DNA of 64,000 nt from Sandaracinus amylolyticus (GCF_021631985.1 NZ_CP070225.1:4402001-4466000), one strand, 5' to 3'; counted from the stretch's first letter, positions 30,963-40,112 are shown. Numbers and translations are program-made. Notes: generated by a model not told the origin, from the letters alone.

Positions 30963-31970
30963 ATGCGCCCGATGCGAGGGATCACGACGCGCTCGTGCGC
31001 GCTCTGGATCGTGGCGCTGATCGCGGCGTTCGCGGTGGCCTTCTGGCCCGAGAGCGTGTTCGCGCAGGGCACCGGTGGCAGCTTCGGCGGCGGCAACTGG
31101 GGCGGCGGTGGAGGCGGTGGAGGCGGCGGTGGGAGCTCGTCGGACGACGACGGGGGCGGCGCCGCGTACCTCGTCTTCATGCTGATCCGCGTGCTGCTCG
31201 TGACCGTCGGGCCGATCCCGACGCTGATCATCGTGGCGCTCGCGGGTGGCGCGTGGCTGCTGGTGCGGGGATCGCGACGCAACGCGCGCGACGCGGGGAT
31301 GCCTTTCGGGCGGCCGCCCGCGGCGGGCTCGCCGCTCTGGAACCAGGTCGACATCACGGCGGTGCGCATCGCGATCGACTGGCGTGCGCGCGCGTTCGTG
31401 CACGAGCGCTATCTCGAGCTCGCGAAGGGCGCCGACGCGCGGAAGAAGCCGGGCCTCGTGAAGCACGTCGCCGCGATCGCGCAGGCGCTCGACGAAGCGC
31501 GCGTCGCGTGGCTGCGCGCGGAGGTCTCCAACTTCCACCCGATGTCGCCGCCCGAAGCGGAGCATCACTTCCGATCGCTCGCCGACGGAGCACGCGCCGC
31601 GATCGAAGCAGACGCGTCGGGCATCGCCGATCCCGACGCGCATCCCGCCGAGGGCGCGGTGGTGATCACGGTGATCGTCGCGGCCTCGCGCGAGCTCGTC
31701 GACGTGAAGGCCAACGACGCGAACGATCTCGCGATCGCGCTGCGCGGTCTTCGCAACGTGCAGCCGCACGAGATGATCGCGGGCGATCTCGTGTGGTCGC
31801 CGCCCGCCGAGGGCGCGAAGCTGAGCACGCGCGAGCTCGAGGCGCGCCATCCCGCGATGGTCGTCATCGCGGAGCACTCGATCGGCGCGCGCGTGATCTG
31901 TCACGCGTGCCGCGCGCCCTTCCCGCGCGGGATCCCGCGATGCCCCGGGTGCGGGGCCGAGGTGCGCTGA
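30963..31970 (+). CDS. DUF1517-like membrane protein with C-terminal zinc-ribbon
   Basis: A 335-residue protein with a signal peptide ([21 protein letters not shown]), a Gly-rich stretch ([10 protein letters not shown], then a Gly run) and one membrane helix (about 70-98). The cytoplasmic-type domain includes [20 protein letters not shown] and [19 protein letters not shown], which match the conserved core of the DUF1517 family, including plant chloroplast and cyanobacterial members. The end reads [19 protein letters not shown], a four-cysteine zinc ribbon. The molecular role of the family is not established. It is divergent from purC, with 52 nt between starts. Confidence 0.7.
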   Translation: MRPMRGITTRSCALWIVALIAAFAVAFWPESVFAQGTGGSFGGGNWGGGGGGGGGGGSSSDDDGGGAAYLVFMLIRVLLVTVGPIPTLIIVALAGGAWLLVRGSRRNARDAGMPFGRPPAAGSPLWNQVDITAVRIAIDWRARAFVHERYLELAKGADARKKPGLVKHVAAIAQALDEARVAWLRAEVSNFHPMSPPEAEHHFRSLADGARAAIEADASGIADPDAHPAEGAVVITVIVAASRELVDVKANDANDLAIALRGLRNVQPHEMIAGDLVWSPPAEGAKLSTRELEARHPAMVVIAEHSIGARVICHACRAPFPRGIPRCPGCGAEVR

Positions 31971-32023
31971 CGCTCAGCGCCGCCCTCGGCCGCCGCGACG
32001 ACGCGGCATGCCGGCGTCGTCGC

Positions 32024-33895
32024 TCACGGGAAAGGGCCGGCGTCCACCTCGACCATGCTCGTCCCCGCGTCGACGCCGGCGTCGCGCGCGCCCGCGTCGG
32101 GCATGCAGCTGATGCCGTCGTCGACGCGAGCGTCGCAGTCCTGATCGATGCCGTCGCAGGTCTCGGTCGCGCCGGGACGCACGTCGGGGCGCGCGTCGTC
32201 GCAGTCGCCGCCCTGCGTCGCGTAGCCGCTCGGGCGCGTGCACGCCTGGATCGCGCTCGACGTCACGCCGTATCCGTCGTCGTCGGCATCGGCGTAGAAC
32301 GTGGTGCGCACGCCTTCGTCGGTCGTGCCGTCGCAGTCGTCGTCGAGCGCGTTGCAGCTCTCGGTGCGCGCGGCGACCGCGCCCGTGCACGTGCCCCACG
32401 CGCCCGCGCTGCAGCTCTGGGTGCCGCGCTGGCAGACGCCGACGTCGCTCGTCGGACCGCAGGCGCGCTGCACGCCCTCGTCGACGCGCGCGTCGCAGTC
32501 GTCGTCGCGCGCGTTGCAGCTCTCGGCCGTGGCCTGGACCGCGCCGGTGCACGTGCCCCAGCTGCCGCCGCTGCACGTCTGCATGCCTGCGCTGCACTCG
32601 CCGGTGTCGACGCCGCCGGGGCACGCGCGCGTCGCGCCCGCGGTGCACGCGCAGCCCTGATCGACGGTGCCGTTGCAGTCCTCGTCGAGGCGCCCGTCGC
32701 ACGTCTCGCGTCCGCCGGGACGACAGGCGCGGCACGTGTCGTCGCAGTCGCCGGCGCGCACGACGTAGCCCGTCGGCGCCCGGCACGCGAGCGTGGTGGC
32801 GGTCATCGCGCCGTAGGTGTCTCCGTCGGCGTCGCGATAGAACGTGGTGAGCACGCCCTCGTCGGTGGTGCCGTCGCAGTCGTCGTCGCTGCCGTTGCAC
32901 GTCTCGGGGCGAGGCGCGCGCACGGTGCAGCCCTCCCACTCGCCACCGCGGCACGTCTCGGTGCCGCTGCCGCACGCGCCCTCGCAGGCGCGCTGCAGGC
33001 CCTCGTCGACGCGACCGTCGCAGTCCTCGTCGTCGCCGTCGCAGGTCTCGGGGAGCGGGTCGACGCGATCGCCGCAGACGCTCCACGTGCCCTCGACGCA
33101 GCGCTGCATGCCCGCGACGCACTCGCCGACGTCGCTCGCGCCGGGGCACGCGCGCGTCGCACCCGTGGTGCACGCGCAGCCCTCGTCGGCGGTGCCGTCG
33201 CAGTCCTCGTCGCGCGTGCCGTCGCACACCTCGACGCCCTCGGGCCGGCACGCCTCGCACGCGTCGTCGCAGTCCCCCGCGCGGGTCACGCGACCCTCGG
33301 GGACGGTGCAGCGAGTCTCGAGCGTCGCGGGATCGCCATAGCCGTCGCCGTCCTCGTCGGCATAGCTCGCGGCGGGCGTGCACGCGTCGATGCCTCCGTC
33401 GTCGCCGGGCGCGACGCCGCCGTCCATGCCGGTCTCGCCGAAGCGCGGCAGCGACGACGCCGCGATGCGCGCGTCGACGCACTGGCCTTCTGCGCACGTC
33501 TCGCTGGCCGCGCACTCGATCCCGAGGCACGCGCTCGTCAGCTCGATCACGAGCTCGCGCGTCTCGCCGGGCACGAACCCGCTGATCGCGCGCGCGGTCA
33601 CGAGCGGTGCGCCCGAGGGATCGAGCGCGATCGCCTCCAGGACGTAGACGCGCGACGCGTCGCCATCGCGCGGCACGATCGTGGTGCGCGCCGGCCAGTC
33701 GAAGCTCCGCGCCGCGAGCGTCTGATCGAAGGTCCCCTCGCCTCCGGGATCGACGCGCAGCCGCAGCGACGCGGCCTGCGTGCGCAGCGGCTCGTCGGCG
33801 TCGATCGTGACCACGACGCGGGTGGCGTCGTCGCCGTCGGACGTGCACGCGACCAGCGCGATCGCGACGCACAGCAGCGCGATGGGGGCGCGCAT
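32024..33895 (-). CDS. MopE-like lipoprotein with repeated Asp-rich metal-binding motifs
   Basis: A 623-residue lipoprotein (MRAPIALLCVAIALVAC). The N-terminal 150 residues form a beta-rich domain. The rest consists of repeated modules with YxDxDGDGYGD, DCDD and ETCDGxDEDCDGxxDEG, the putative metal-binding motif first described around MopE. Between them lie CxTGATRACPG-xx-GxCxxGxQxCxxGxWxxC modules. Calcium binding is the usual inference for the DxDxDG loops. The start codon overlaps the stop of the TPR gene (ATGA), so the two are translationally coupled. Confidence 0.85.
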   Translation of the reverse strand: MRAPIALLCVAIALVACTSDGDDATRVVVTIDADEPLRTQAASLRLRVDPGGEGTFDQTLAARSFDWPARTTIVPRDGDASRVYVLEAIALDPSGAPLVTARAISGFVPGETRELVIELTSACLGIECAASETCAEGQCVDARIAASSLPRFGETGMDGGVAPGDDGGIDACTPAASYADEDGDGYGDPATLETRCTVPEGRVTRAGDCDDACEACRPEGVEVCDGTRDEDCDGTADEGCACTTGATRACPGASDVGECVAGMQRCVEGTWSVCGDRVDPLPETCDGDDEDCDGRVDEGLQRACEGACGSGTETCRGGEWEGCTVRAPRPETCNGSDDDCDGTTDEGVLTTFYRDADGDTYGAMTATTLACRAPTGYVVRAGDCDDTCRACRPGGRETCDGRLDEDCNGTVDQGCACTAGATRACPGGVDTGECSAGMQTCSGGSWGTCTGAVQATAESCNARDDDCDARVDEGVQRACGPTSDVGVCQRGTQSCSAGAWGTCTGAVAARTESCNALDDDCDGTTDEGVRTTFYADADDDGYGVTSSAIQACTRPSGYATQGGDCDDARPDVRPGATETCDGIDQDCDARVDDGISCMPDAGARDAGVDAGTSMVEVDAGPFP

Positions 33896-34707
33896 CAGAA
33901 GGCCTCCAGCGCGACGATCACACCCCCCGGCCCGAAGTCGCCCTGCACCGGCGGTCCCGAGTCTCCGTCGGTGGCAGCGGCGATCGCCACGCCCACGCCG
34001 ACGCCGGTGCCCACCACCGCGACCCCGACCAGCGTCCAGAACCACCACTCGCCGGTCACGTCGCCATCACGATCGTCGGTGTCGGTGTCGACCGCGAGCG
34101 CGCCGGGCGCGACCGCGGGCTCGCCGATCGGCCGAGGCTCGGCGGGCCGCGGCGTCGTCGTCGCGCGCGCCGCGCCCGAGGGTGCCCGCTCCTCGTCCTC
34201 GCGCGCTTGGATCTGCACGTCGCCGCCGTCCGCGCGCTGCGCTGCCTGGCGCAGGCGCGCGTCCGCCGCGATCTGCTCGCGCAGGAACGCGATGCGCTGC
34301 TCCGCGAACTCGCGGTTCGACGCGTCGGGCATCACGCGCAGGTACTCCTCGTACGCGCGCAGCGCCTCGTCGTCGCGGCGCAGGCGCTCCGACGCCGACG
34401 CGATGTTGAAGAGCAGCCCGGGTCGCCCGCTCAGCGCGTGCGCGCGCGTGAAGTAGTCGAGCGCCGCCTCGTAGCGACCCGCGTCGTACGCGGTCTGCCC
34501 CGCGAGGAAGAGCTGTCGCGCCTCTTCGTCGAGACGTGGATCGACGCCCTCGCGTTGCTGCTCCTGGGCTTGGGTCTGCGCGTCACGCGCACGTCCCGAG
34601 GGACGGCGACGTCGTTGCGCCTCGGCGCTGCCCGCATCCGCGAGCGCGACTGTGATCACGCTGCAGGACAGCGCGAGGACGGCGAATCGTCGGGCGAAGC
34701 GGTGCAT
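33895..34707 (-). CDS. TPR-repeat protein with C-terminal membrane helix
   Basis: A 270-residue exported protein with signal peptide (SVITVALADAGSAEA|QRRRR). Two tetratricopeptide repeats follow (AGQTAYDAGRYEAALDYFTR, then ALRAYEEYLRVMPDASNREF), a helical stretch, an Asp/Glu/Pro linker, and one membrane helix near residues 223-246 (FWTLVGVAVVGTGVGVGVAI). This layout is common in myxobacterial genomes next to surface lipoproteins. It is coupled to the MopE-like gene, so the pair probably act together at the envelope. The role is unknown. Confidence 0.75.
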   Translation of the reverse strand: MHRFARRFAVLALSCSVITVALADAGSAEAQRRRRPSGRARDAQTQAQEQQREGVDPRLDEEARQLFLAGQTAYDAGRYEAALDYFTRAHALSGRPGLLFNIASASERLRRDDEALRAYEEYLRVMPDASNREFAEQRIAFLREQIAADARLRQAAQRADGGDVQIQAREDEERAPSGAARATTTPRPAEPRPIGEPAVAPGALAVDTDTDDRDGDVTGEWWFWTLVGVAVVGTGVGVGVAIAAATDGDSGPPVQGDFGPGGVIVALEAF

Positions 34708-34771
34708 CGGCTCCTCCGACGCTGCGCGGAGAGGTCACGCTGTCCCTCCCCCTGCGGCCTCCCGCCACAGC

Positions 34772-34787
34772 CCGGAGCTCGCTCCGG
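34772..34787 (-). terminator. short hairpin downstream of purB
   Basis: CCGGAG/CTCCGG with a CTCG loop, 45 nt past the purB stop. There is no T-run, so it is only a possible terminator. Confidence 0.3.
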
Positions 34788-34831
34788 CTCGATCGCAGCG
34801 TCGGTCTCCCGCAGGAGCACGCCGCGCGCCA

Positions 34832-36130
34832 TCAGCCCGCGAGCGCGCGGTCGATGATCGTGTCGCAGTGCGCGAGCGCGTGCCCCAGATCGAACTGCGC
34901 GCGGATCTCCTCCGCGCTCAGGTGCTCGCGGATGTCGGCGTCCGCCTCGAGCAGCGTCACGAAGGGTGCCTCGCCCGCGAACGCGCGCATCGCGTTGCGC
35001 TGCACCAGCACGTACGCGCCCTGACGCGCGAGCCCCTTGTGCACGAGCTCGAGCAGCACGCCCTCGCTCGCCCAGAGCCCGTTCGTCTTCTCGAGGTTGC
35101 GCTTCAGGTTCTCGGGATAGACCACGAGCCCTTCGATCAGGCGCTTCGTGCGATCGAGCATGAACGCGAGCGTCGCGGTCGAGTCGGGCATCATCATGCG
35201 CTCGACCGACGAGTGGCTGATGTCGCGCTCGTGCCACAGCGCGACGTTCTCGAGCGCAGGCACCACCGCCGCGCGCACCACGCGCGCGAGGCCGCAGAGG
35301 TTCTCGCTGAGGATCGGATTGCGCTTGTGCGGCATCGCGCTCGAGCCCTTCTGGCCCTTCGCGAACGGCTCCTCCGCCTCGAGCACCTCGGTGCGCTGCC
35401 AGTGCCGCACGTTCGTCGCGAAGCGCTCGATGCCCGCCGCGACCACCGCCATCGCGTTCGCGAGGACCGCGTGGCGATCACGCGGGACGATCTGCGTCGC
35501 GACGGTCTCCGGCGTCAGCCCGAGCTTGCCCAGCGCGTCGGCCTCGATCGCCGGCGTGAGGTGCGCGTAGGTGCCGACCGCGCCCGCGATCTTCCCGAAC
35601 GCGATCTCCGCGCGCGCCGCGACCAGCCGCGCACGGCCGCGCGCGAGCTCCGCATAGTGGCCCGCGAGCGCCACGCCGAACGTCGTCGGCTCCGCGTGGA
35701 TGCCGTGCGAGCGCCCGATCATCGGCGTCCTGCGGTGCTCCTGCACGCGCGCGCGGAACGCGTCGAGCAGCGCGTCGGTGCGCGCGATCAGCTTGTCGGT
35801 CGCCTCGACGAGCAGCAGCGCGAACGAGCTGTCGAGCACGTCCGAGCTGGTCATGCCGCGGTGCAGCCAGCGCGCGGGCGGCCCCGCGAGCTCCTCGACG
35901 TGCGTCAGGAACGCGATCACGTCGTGCCGCGTCTCGAGCTCGATGGCGTCGATGCGATCGGGATCGATGCGATCGGCCACCGGCCGCACCTGCGCCGCGG
36001 TCCCCGCGGGCACGATCCCCGCGCGCTCCATCGCCTCGCACGCGGCCAGCTCGACGTCGAGCCAGGCGAGGTACTTGCGGCGGGGGCTCCAGAGCTCTTC
36101 GAAGTCGGCGGGCGTGTAGCGCGGAATCAT
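34832..36130 (-). CDS. purB: adenylosuccinate lyase
   Basis: Removes fumarate from SAICAR and adenylosuccinate, two steps of purine/AMP synthesis. The 432 residues include [15 protein letters not shown] (first conserved region), [14 protein letters not shown] (the catalytic-acid His region) and the family signature [19 protein letters not shown] with the mobile catalytic-serine loop. The length matches the short (about 430-residue) Bacillus-type enzyme. It stands alone on the minus strand, separate from purC/purS. Confidence 0.96.
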   Translation of the reverse strand: MIPRYTPADFEELWSPRRKYLAWLDVELAACEAMERAGIVPAGTAAQVRPVADRIDPDRIDAIELETRHDVIAFLTHVEELAGPPARWLHRGMTSSDVLDSSFALLLVEATDKLIARTDALLDAFRARVQEHRRTPMIGRSHGIHAEPTTFGVALAGHYAELARGRARLVAARAEIAFGKIAGAVGTYAHLTPAIEADALGKLGLTPETVATQIVPRDRHAVLANAMAVVAAGIERFATNVRHWQRTEVLEAEEPFAKGQKGSSAMPHKRNPILSENLCGLARVVRAAVVPALENVALWHERDISHSSVERMMMPDSTATLAFMLDRTKRLIEGLVVYPENLKRNLEKTNGLWASEGVLLELVHKGLARQGAYVLVQRNAMRAFAGEAPFVTLLEADADIREHLSAEEIRAQFDLGHALAHCDTIIDRALAG

Positions 36131-36210
36131 GGCGGCGCGACCTTAGCGCCGCCCCGGGCGCGCGCACGTCGCTGCTTGCTGGGGCCCCGCGGTGACGCCA
36201 GGTTCGCGCG

Positions 36211-36873
36211 ATGTCGAACCACGCCGAACGTCTCCGCGACTTCGACGCTCCCGCGGACATCGCGGCGTGGGCTGCGAAGCATCCGTCCTTCGACGACGCG
36301 TGGGACGCGAGCCCCTCGTCGCGCCATCGGGTGTGGCTCGGCGCGGTCTCCGGCGTCGCGGTGGAGACGATCGCCGAGTCCGCGGCCGCCGCGTTCTTCG
36401 CAGTCGTCGAGAGCGCGCCCGAGACCGAGGCGTTCGAGCAGGCCGTCGAGGAGAGCGTCGCCGCCAGCGATGCCGAGACCGCGGCGAAGCTCGCCGAGCG
36501 CTGCGAGCGCGACGCCCACGCCCTCGGCAGCTACCGCGAGCGCGACCGTACGCGCGAGGCGGTGATCGCGCGCGCCGCGGGTCACGTGTGCCGTGCGTTC
36601 GAGGCGCTGCGCGCGGCGGAGTCGTCGATGGAGTCCGATCGACTGCTCCGCGCGCGCACCACCGCGAGCTACATGGGCGGCGGCGTGCACGCGTTCCTGC
36701 CCGCGCACCCGGGACCCGCGACGCTGCTCGTCACCGCTCCCGCGAGCGTCGAGCGCGGGCTGCTCGTCGACGCCGTGACCTCGGCGGGCGAGGCCGTCGC
36801 GCTCCTCGCGACGCTCGTGCTCGACACGACTTCGCTCGACGACGCGGTCTGGGACGCGCTCGCGACGTCGTGA
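36211..36873 (+). CDS. hypothetical protein
   Basis: A 220-residue soluble, acidic, Ala-rich protein, predicted helical, with no signal peptide and no motif I recognise. MSNHAERLRDFDAPADIAAW opens it. The C-terminal third (GPATLLVTAPASVERGLLVD) is more hydrophobic. Codon use fits its neighbours. Its stop overlaps a GTG that could start the heptad-repeat frame. The function is unknown. Confidence 0.65.
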   Translation: MSNHAERLRDFDAPADIAAWAAKHPSFDDAWDASPSSRHRVWLGAVSGVAVETIAESAAAAFFAVVESAPETEAFEQAVEESVAASDAETAAKLAERCERDAHALGSYRERDRTREAVIARAAGHVCRAFEALRAAESSMESDRLLRARTTASYMGGGVHAFLPAHPGPATLLVTAPASVERGLLVDAVTSAGEAVALLATLVLDTTSLDDAVWDALATS

Positions 36874-37184
36874 GCTCGCCGGGCGCGCCACCCCGCACCG
36901 ACGAGCCCGATCGAGCTGCCGGCGAGCGTCGTCACCGCGCATCCGAGGCTCGTCACCGCGCATCCGACCCGTCCCACCGCGCGTCCGACCCGTCCCACCG
37001 CGCGTCCGACCCGTCCCACCGCGCGTCCGACCCGCCCCACCGCGCATCCGAGCCGTCCCACCAGCCCGACGAGCCTTCCGACCAACCCGACGAGCCTTCC
37101 CACCAGCCCGACGAGCCTTCCCACCAGGCCGACGAGCCTTCCACCCACGCCCTCGGCGCTCTACCAACGCCCGAGCGCGTCTGA
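36870..37184 (+). CDS. possible small protein made of 7-residue repeats
   Basis: An open frame of 104 codons starts at a GTG overlapping the upstream stop (GTGA). It consists largely of the repeat HRASDPS and its variant HQPDEPS, so the product would be disordered. The underlying 21-bp DNA repeat keeps several frames open on both strands, so coding is uncertain. Confidence 0.3.
   Translation: MSSPGAPPRTDEPDRAAGERRHRASEARHRASDPSHRASDPSHRASDPSHRASDPPHRASEPSHQPDEPSDQPDEPSHQPDEPSHQADEPSTHALGALPTPERV
36933..37142. repeat. 21-bp minisatellite, ten tandem units
   Basis: This fills most of the largest gene-free stretch (36874-37258). Six units follow the pattern CACCGCGCGTCCGACCCGTCC with few changes. 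Four units follow the related pattern CACCAGCCCGACGAGCCTTCC. The two types are in separate blocks. The remaining ~115 bp up to 37258 shows nothing I can identify. Confidence 0.9.
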
Positions 37185-37258
37185 CCGCATCGTCCCCGAT
37201 ACACACGAGACGCTCCGCGGGCCTGACCGCATCAGCCGCGATAACGACAGAATCGCGA

Positions 37259-38527
37259 TCAACGTCGCGCGCGAGGATCTTCGGGCGGACGCCCCAGCAA
37301 GAGCCCACGCAGGAGCTCGCTCGCGTCCTCGAGCCGCTCGCCCGTGTACATCTCGAGGTGCAGGTGCGCGGCGCTGCGCTGCATCCCGGTGCGGCCCACC
37401 GTGCCGATGCGCTGGCCGCGCGTGACGCGATCGCCGTAGCGCACCTCGACCGTCTCGAGGTGCATCGAGCAAGAGCGCAGGCTCGAGTCGTCGCCCTCGC
37501 CGCGCCCGTGACGGATGCACACGTAGCGTCCGCCGGCGCCGAGATCGCGGCGCCCGTAGCGCTCGTACTCCTCGGCGCGCGCGACCTGCACGTGCGAGCG
37601 ATGCCCCGGCAGATCGACGCCCGCGAACGTCACGAGCCCGTCGGCGATCGCGCGCACCGGCTCGCCGGGAAGCGAGTCCACGTCGATGCCCCGATGCTCG
37701 CGCGCGCCGCCCTCGCGCTCCGCGCCGAGCCAGCTCAGCACGACGCGCGGACAGCCATCGAGCGGGCATCCCATCTCGACCCCGCGCACGCGCAGCGGCG
37801 CCATGCCCTGGTGCGCGCCGTAGTACTCGAGCAGCCGCCGTCGATCGGCGAAGACGCGCTCTTCCTCCCAGTCGCTGCGCACCGCGTCGCCCCACAGGAA
37901 GTGCGAGACCCAGTGGCGGTGCGCCTGCTGATCGAACTCGCCGTCGAGCGTGTCGTGCTGGTCCTTCCACATCGCGAGGATCGCCGCCGCGAAGTAGATG
38001 TTCGGCTCCGCCATCAAGAGCCGCGGCCCGGCGAACGGGAAGCGATCGGCGCGACGCTCGCGATCGACCCAGCGATCGTTCTCGATCACGCGATAACGCA
38101 GCACCCCGTCGCGCAGCTGCTCGGCGTACATCTCGCGATGGATCTGGGTGAGCCCGAGCCCGGGGCCCTCGACGTTCTCGGCGTCGGGCAGGCATCGGCT
38201 CTGTCGATGGACGAGCGCGCCGATGAGGAACGGATCGACGTCGAACTCCTGCGCGTACTGGGTGATCCACGTCGCCCAGCGCTCGTCGCGTCCCGGGGGC
38301 ATGAACCCGCAGAGCTCGTGCAGCGCGCGGGCGAAGCGCGCGTGATCGATGCGCGCCGGGGTGCGCGGCTCGCTCGGCCAGTCCGCGGGCAGCACGCGCT
38401 CGGTCAGGATGTGGTTGGGACGAACGCCCGCGCGCCGCCGCGCGCGCCAGGGACGCCCCGGGGCGAGCAGCAGGATCGACAGCGCGAGCACGAGGATCGC
38501 GGTGGTCCGGCGCACGTCCTCGACCAT
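37259..38527 (-). CDS. M23 metallopeptidase with N-terminal SLT-like domain
   Basis: A 422-residue exported envelope protein (signal TTAILVLALSILLLAPG). Residues ~85-215 resemble a lytic-transglycosylase fold (YAQEFDVDPFLIGALVHRQS, GPGLGLTQIHREMYA). The position of the catalytic glutamate holds Gln109 (HRQS instead of the usual ES). The C-terminal peptidase M23 domain keeps its zinc ligands: His278 and Asp282 in HRGID, and His388-x-His390 in AHLHLE; His356 (CSMHLE) is the likely catalytic histidine. It probably cleaves peptide cross-links while the SLT-like part may only bind glycan (inference). Confidence 0.82.
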   Translation of the reverse strand: MVEDVRRTTAILVLALSILLLAPGRPWRARRRAGVRPNHILTERVLPADWPSEPRTPARIDHARFARALHELCGFMPPGRDERWATWITQYAQEFDVDPFLIGALVHRQSRCLPDAENVEGPGLGLTQIHREMYAEQLRDGVLRYRVIENDRWVDRERRADRFPFAGPRLLMAEPNIYFAAAILAMWKDQHDTLDGEFDQQAHRHWVSHFLWGDAVRSDWEEERVFADRRRLLEYYGAHQGMAPLRVRGVEMGCPLDGCPRVVLSWLGAEREGGAREHRGIDVDSLPGEPVRAIADGLVTFAGVDLPGHRSHVQVARAEEYERYGRRDLGAGGRYVCIRHGRGEGDDSSLRSCSMHLETVEVRYGDRVTRGQRIGTVGRTGMQRSAAHLHLEMYTGERLEDASELLRGLLLGRPPEDPRARR

Positions 38528-38600
38528 CGGCCCAACGCGCGCCGGGCGTCAAGGAACCGTCGAGAGAAGGCCGCGATCAGCGGTGTGCGCCCGCTGGGTT

Positions 38601-39359
38601 TCAGATGACGAAAGGCAGCAGCGCTTTGCGCTCGGTCGGGTAGTTCGGGAACTTCTCGCGATACCACTCGTGGTGCTTGAGCGCGCGCGGCGCGAGGTTC
38701 GCAATCGTGTAGAGCGTGAACGCGAGCCCCGCGAGCGACCACGTCGCGATCGCCCATCCGGTCCACTCGAGGATCTCCCCGAAGTAGTTGGGGCACGAGA
38801 TGAAGCGATAGAGACCGCCGTGCGGGATCTTGTAGCCCGTCTCGCCCGGCTTCCTCAGGTTCATCAGCACCTGATCGGCGTGCTGGTTGATCGCGAACCC
38901 CGCGACGAAGAGCACCGCACCGATCACGAAGCGCGCGTCGTAGAGCCAGCTGATCGGATAGCTGCCGAATTCGGAGACCCAGCGCGCGTTCACGTACGCG
39001 TTCAGCGTGTTGAACACGATCGCGGTCGCGACGATCGACACCGGCGTCGTCTTGCCCTCCGCCTTGATGCGGAACGGGAACACGAACGTGCGGTTCACGT
39101 AGTGCAGCTGCCAGAGCGCCATCAGCGCGAGCGGCGCGAGCTCGAACGCGTGCGTGCCCGCGAAGTAGATGCCGAGCCAGAGCACGCACGCGGGCAGCTC
39201 CATCAGCACCCAGCCGAGGCGCTGCGAGATCTCGGGGCCCCACCCTTTGCGCCCGTGCCGCCCGTAGGGCGCGGTCACGAAGAAGAGCGACACGAACGTG
39301 AGCGCGGCGAGACCGATCTCGGTCCAGGTCGCGATGGAATGCAGCTCGGCCTCGGCCAT
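38601..39359 (-). CDS. steroid 5-alpha-reductase family membrane protein
   Basis: A polytopic membrane enzyme (252 residues, about six to seven helices) of the 3-oxo-5-alpha-steroid 4-dehydrogenase family, which reduces the steroid 4,5 double bond with NADPH. Similarity to animal SRD5A1/2 recalled from memory is strong across the chain: MELP (Glu54 matching human Glu57), HYVNRTF (Tyr87 matching Tyr91), LRKPGETGYKIPHGGLY, NYFGEILEWTGWAIATWS, HHEWY and a C-terminal LLPFVI. Both catalytic residues are therefore present. I use the ATG at 39359; one nine codons upstream is possible. It lies close to a cholesterol-oxidase homologue. The actual substrate is unknown. Confidence 0.85.
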   Translation of the reverse strand: MAEAELHSIATWTEIGLAALTFVSLFFVTAPYGRHGRKGWGPEISQRLGWVLMELPACVLWLGIYFAGTHAFELAPLALMALWQLHYVNRTFVFPFRIKAEGKTTPVSIVATAIVFNTLNAYVNARWVSEFGSYPISWLYDARFVIGAVLFVAGFAINQHADQVLMNLRKPGETGYKIPHGGLYRFISCPNYFGEILEWTGWAIATWSLAGLAFTLYTIANLAPRALKHHEWYREKFPNYPTERKALLPFVI

Positions 39360-39398
39360 GACGATGGGCGCGGAGCATACGCGCATTCCCCGCTCGCG

Positions 39399-39499
39399 CG
39401 ATTGAATCGAGACAGGAGTGCTCGCGGAGCAGACGGCGGACGGGAGTGCCCGCCGCGGGCACGCACGGGAGCCGGCTGCGCAGTGAGCCGATTGAATCG
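39399..39499. promoter_or_regulatory. two copies of the palindrome CGATTGAATCG between divergent genes
   Basis: Exact 11-bp copies at 39399-39409 and 39489-39499, 90 bp apart, lie in the 174-bp divergent region between the 5-alpha-reductase gene and the exported-protein gene. Each is symmetric about a central G, as expected of a dimeric repressor site. No regulator is identified. Confidence 0.4.
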
Positions 39500-39533
39500 A
39501 ACGAGCGCGTCGAGCAGTCTAGGGTCGACTTCC

Positions 39534-40112
39534 ATGCTGGCCCGACGTCTTGCCCTCTCGGTCTCGCTGATCCTCGCCCTCGCGGTCGCGATCCCACATC
39601 GCGCGCAGACCCAGGACACACCGCCCGCGCAGCGCACCGAGGCGGAGCTCCGCACGCTGCTCGACGGCGCGTGGTTCCTCTCGACCCCCGAGCGCACCGG
39701 ACAGCAGCGCATCGACGCCGCGATCGAGCGCGCGGTCGGCGAGATGAACTTCTTCCTGCAGGGCGTGACGCGCGATCAGCTGCACGAGAAGACGCCGCTC
39801 AACCGCCGCATCGATCTCGACTTCCTCGCCGACGGCCGCATCACGTGCGTGTTCGACTCGCGCTTCACGTACACCACGCGTCCCGGCGTCGCGCAGCCGT
39901 TCACGCTGCCCGACGGCGCAGCGGTCGACGTGACCCAGCACTTCCGCGAGGGCCGCCTCGAGCAGTACTTCGGGCACTCGCTCGGGCGCCGCTGGAACAC
40001 CTACGCGCTCTCGCCCGACGGCCGGACGATGACCGTCACCGCGACGCAGCAGGGCCCCATGATGCCCGTGCCCGTGCACTTCACGCTCGAGTACCAGAAG
40101 CGCGGCAGCTGA
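39534..40112 (+). CDS. small exported protein of unknown function
   Basis: A 192-residue protein with signal peptide (ALSVSLILALAVAIPHRAQ, cleavage about residue 26). The mature part is predicted mixed alpha/beta with EAELRTLLDGAWFLSTPERT, NFFLQGVTRDQLHEKTPLNR and a strand-rich end (TMTVTATQQGPMMPVPVHFT). It resembles small ligand-binding envelope proteins in layout only. It lies between the 5-alpha-reductase and cholesterol-oxidase-like genes. A 13-bp direct repeat (TCGAACGAGCGCG) flanks it at 39497-39509 and 40136-40148. Confidence 0.7.
   Translation: MLARRLALSVSLILALAVAIPHRAQTQDTPPAQRTEAELRTLLDGAWFLSTPERTGQQRIDAAIERAVGEMNFFLQGVTRDQLHEKTPLNRRIDLDFLADGRITCVFDSRFTYTTRPGVAQPFTLPDGAAVDVTQHFREGRLEQYFGHSLGRRWNTYALSPDGRTMTVTATQQGPMMPVPVHFTLEYQKRGS

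Noticed and set aside
30188-34456. 1422-codon plus-strand frame across purC and the MopE-like gene
   Set aside because: The composition ([10 protein letters not shown]) is typical of an antisense frame in GC-rich coding DNA; the opposite strand holds well-recognised genes.
34830-36130. purB, purC and purS read as one purine operon
   Set aside because: They lie on the same strand, but purB is separated from purC by a plus-strand gene and by the MopE/TPR pair, so co-transcription is unlikely.
36127-37308. Minus-strand frame giving long GLVGRLV repeats across the minisatellite
   Set aside because: A 21-bp repeat without stops stays open in several frames. This one also runs antisense over the hypothetical gene and has no start or ribosome site of note.
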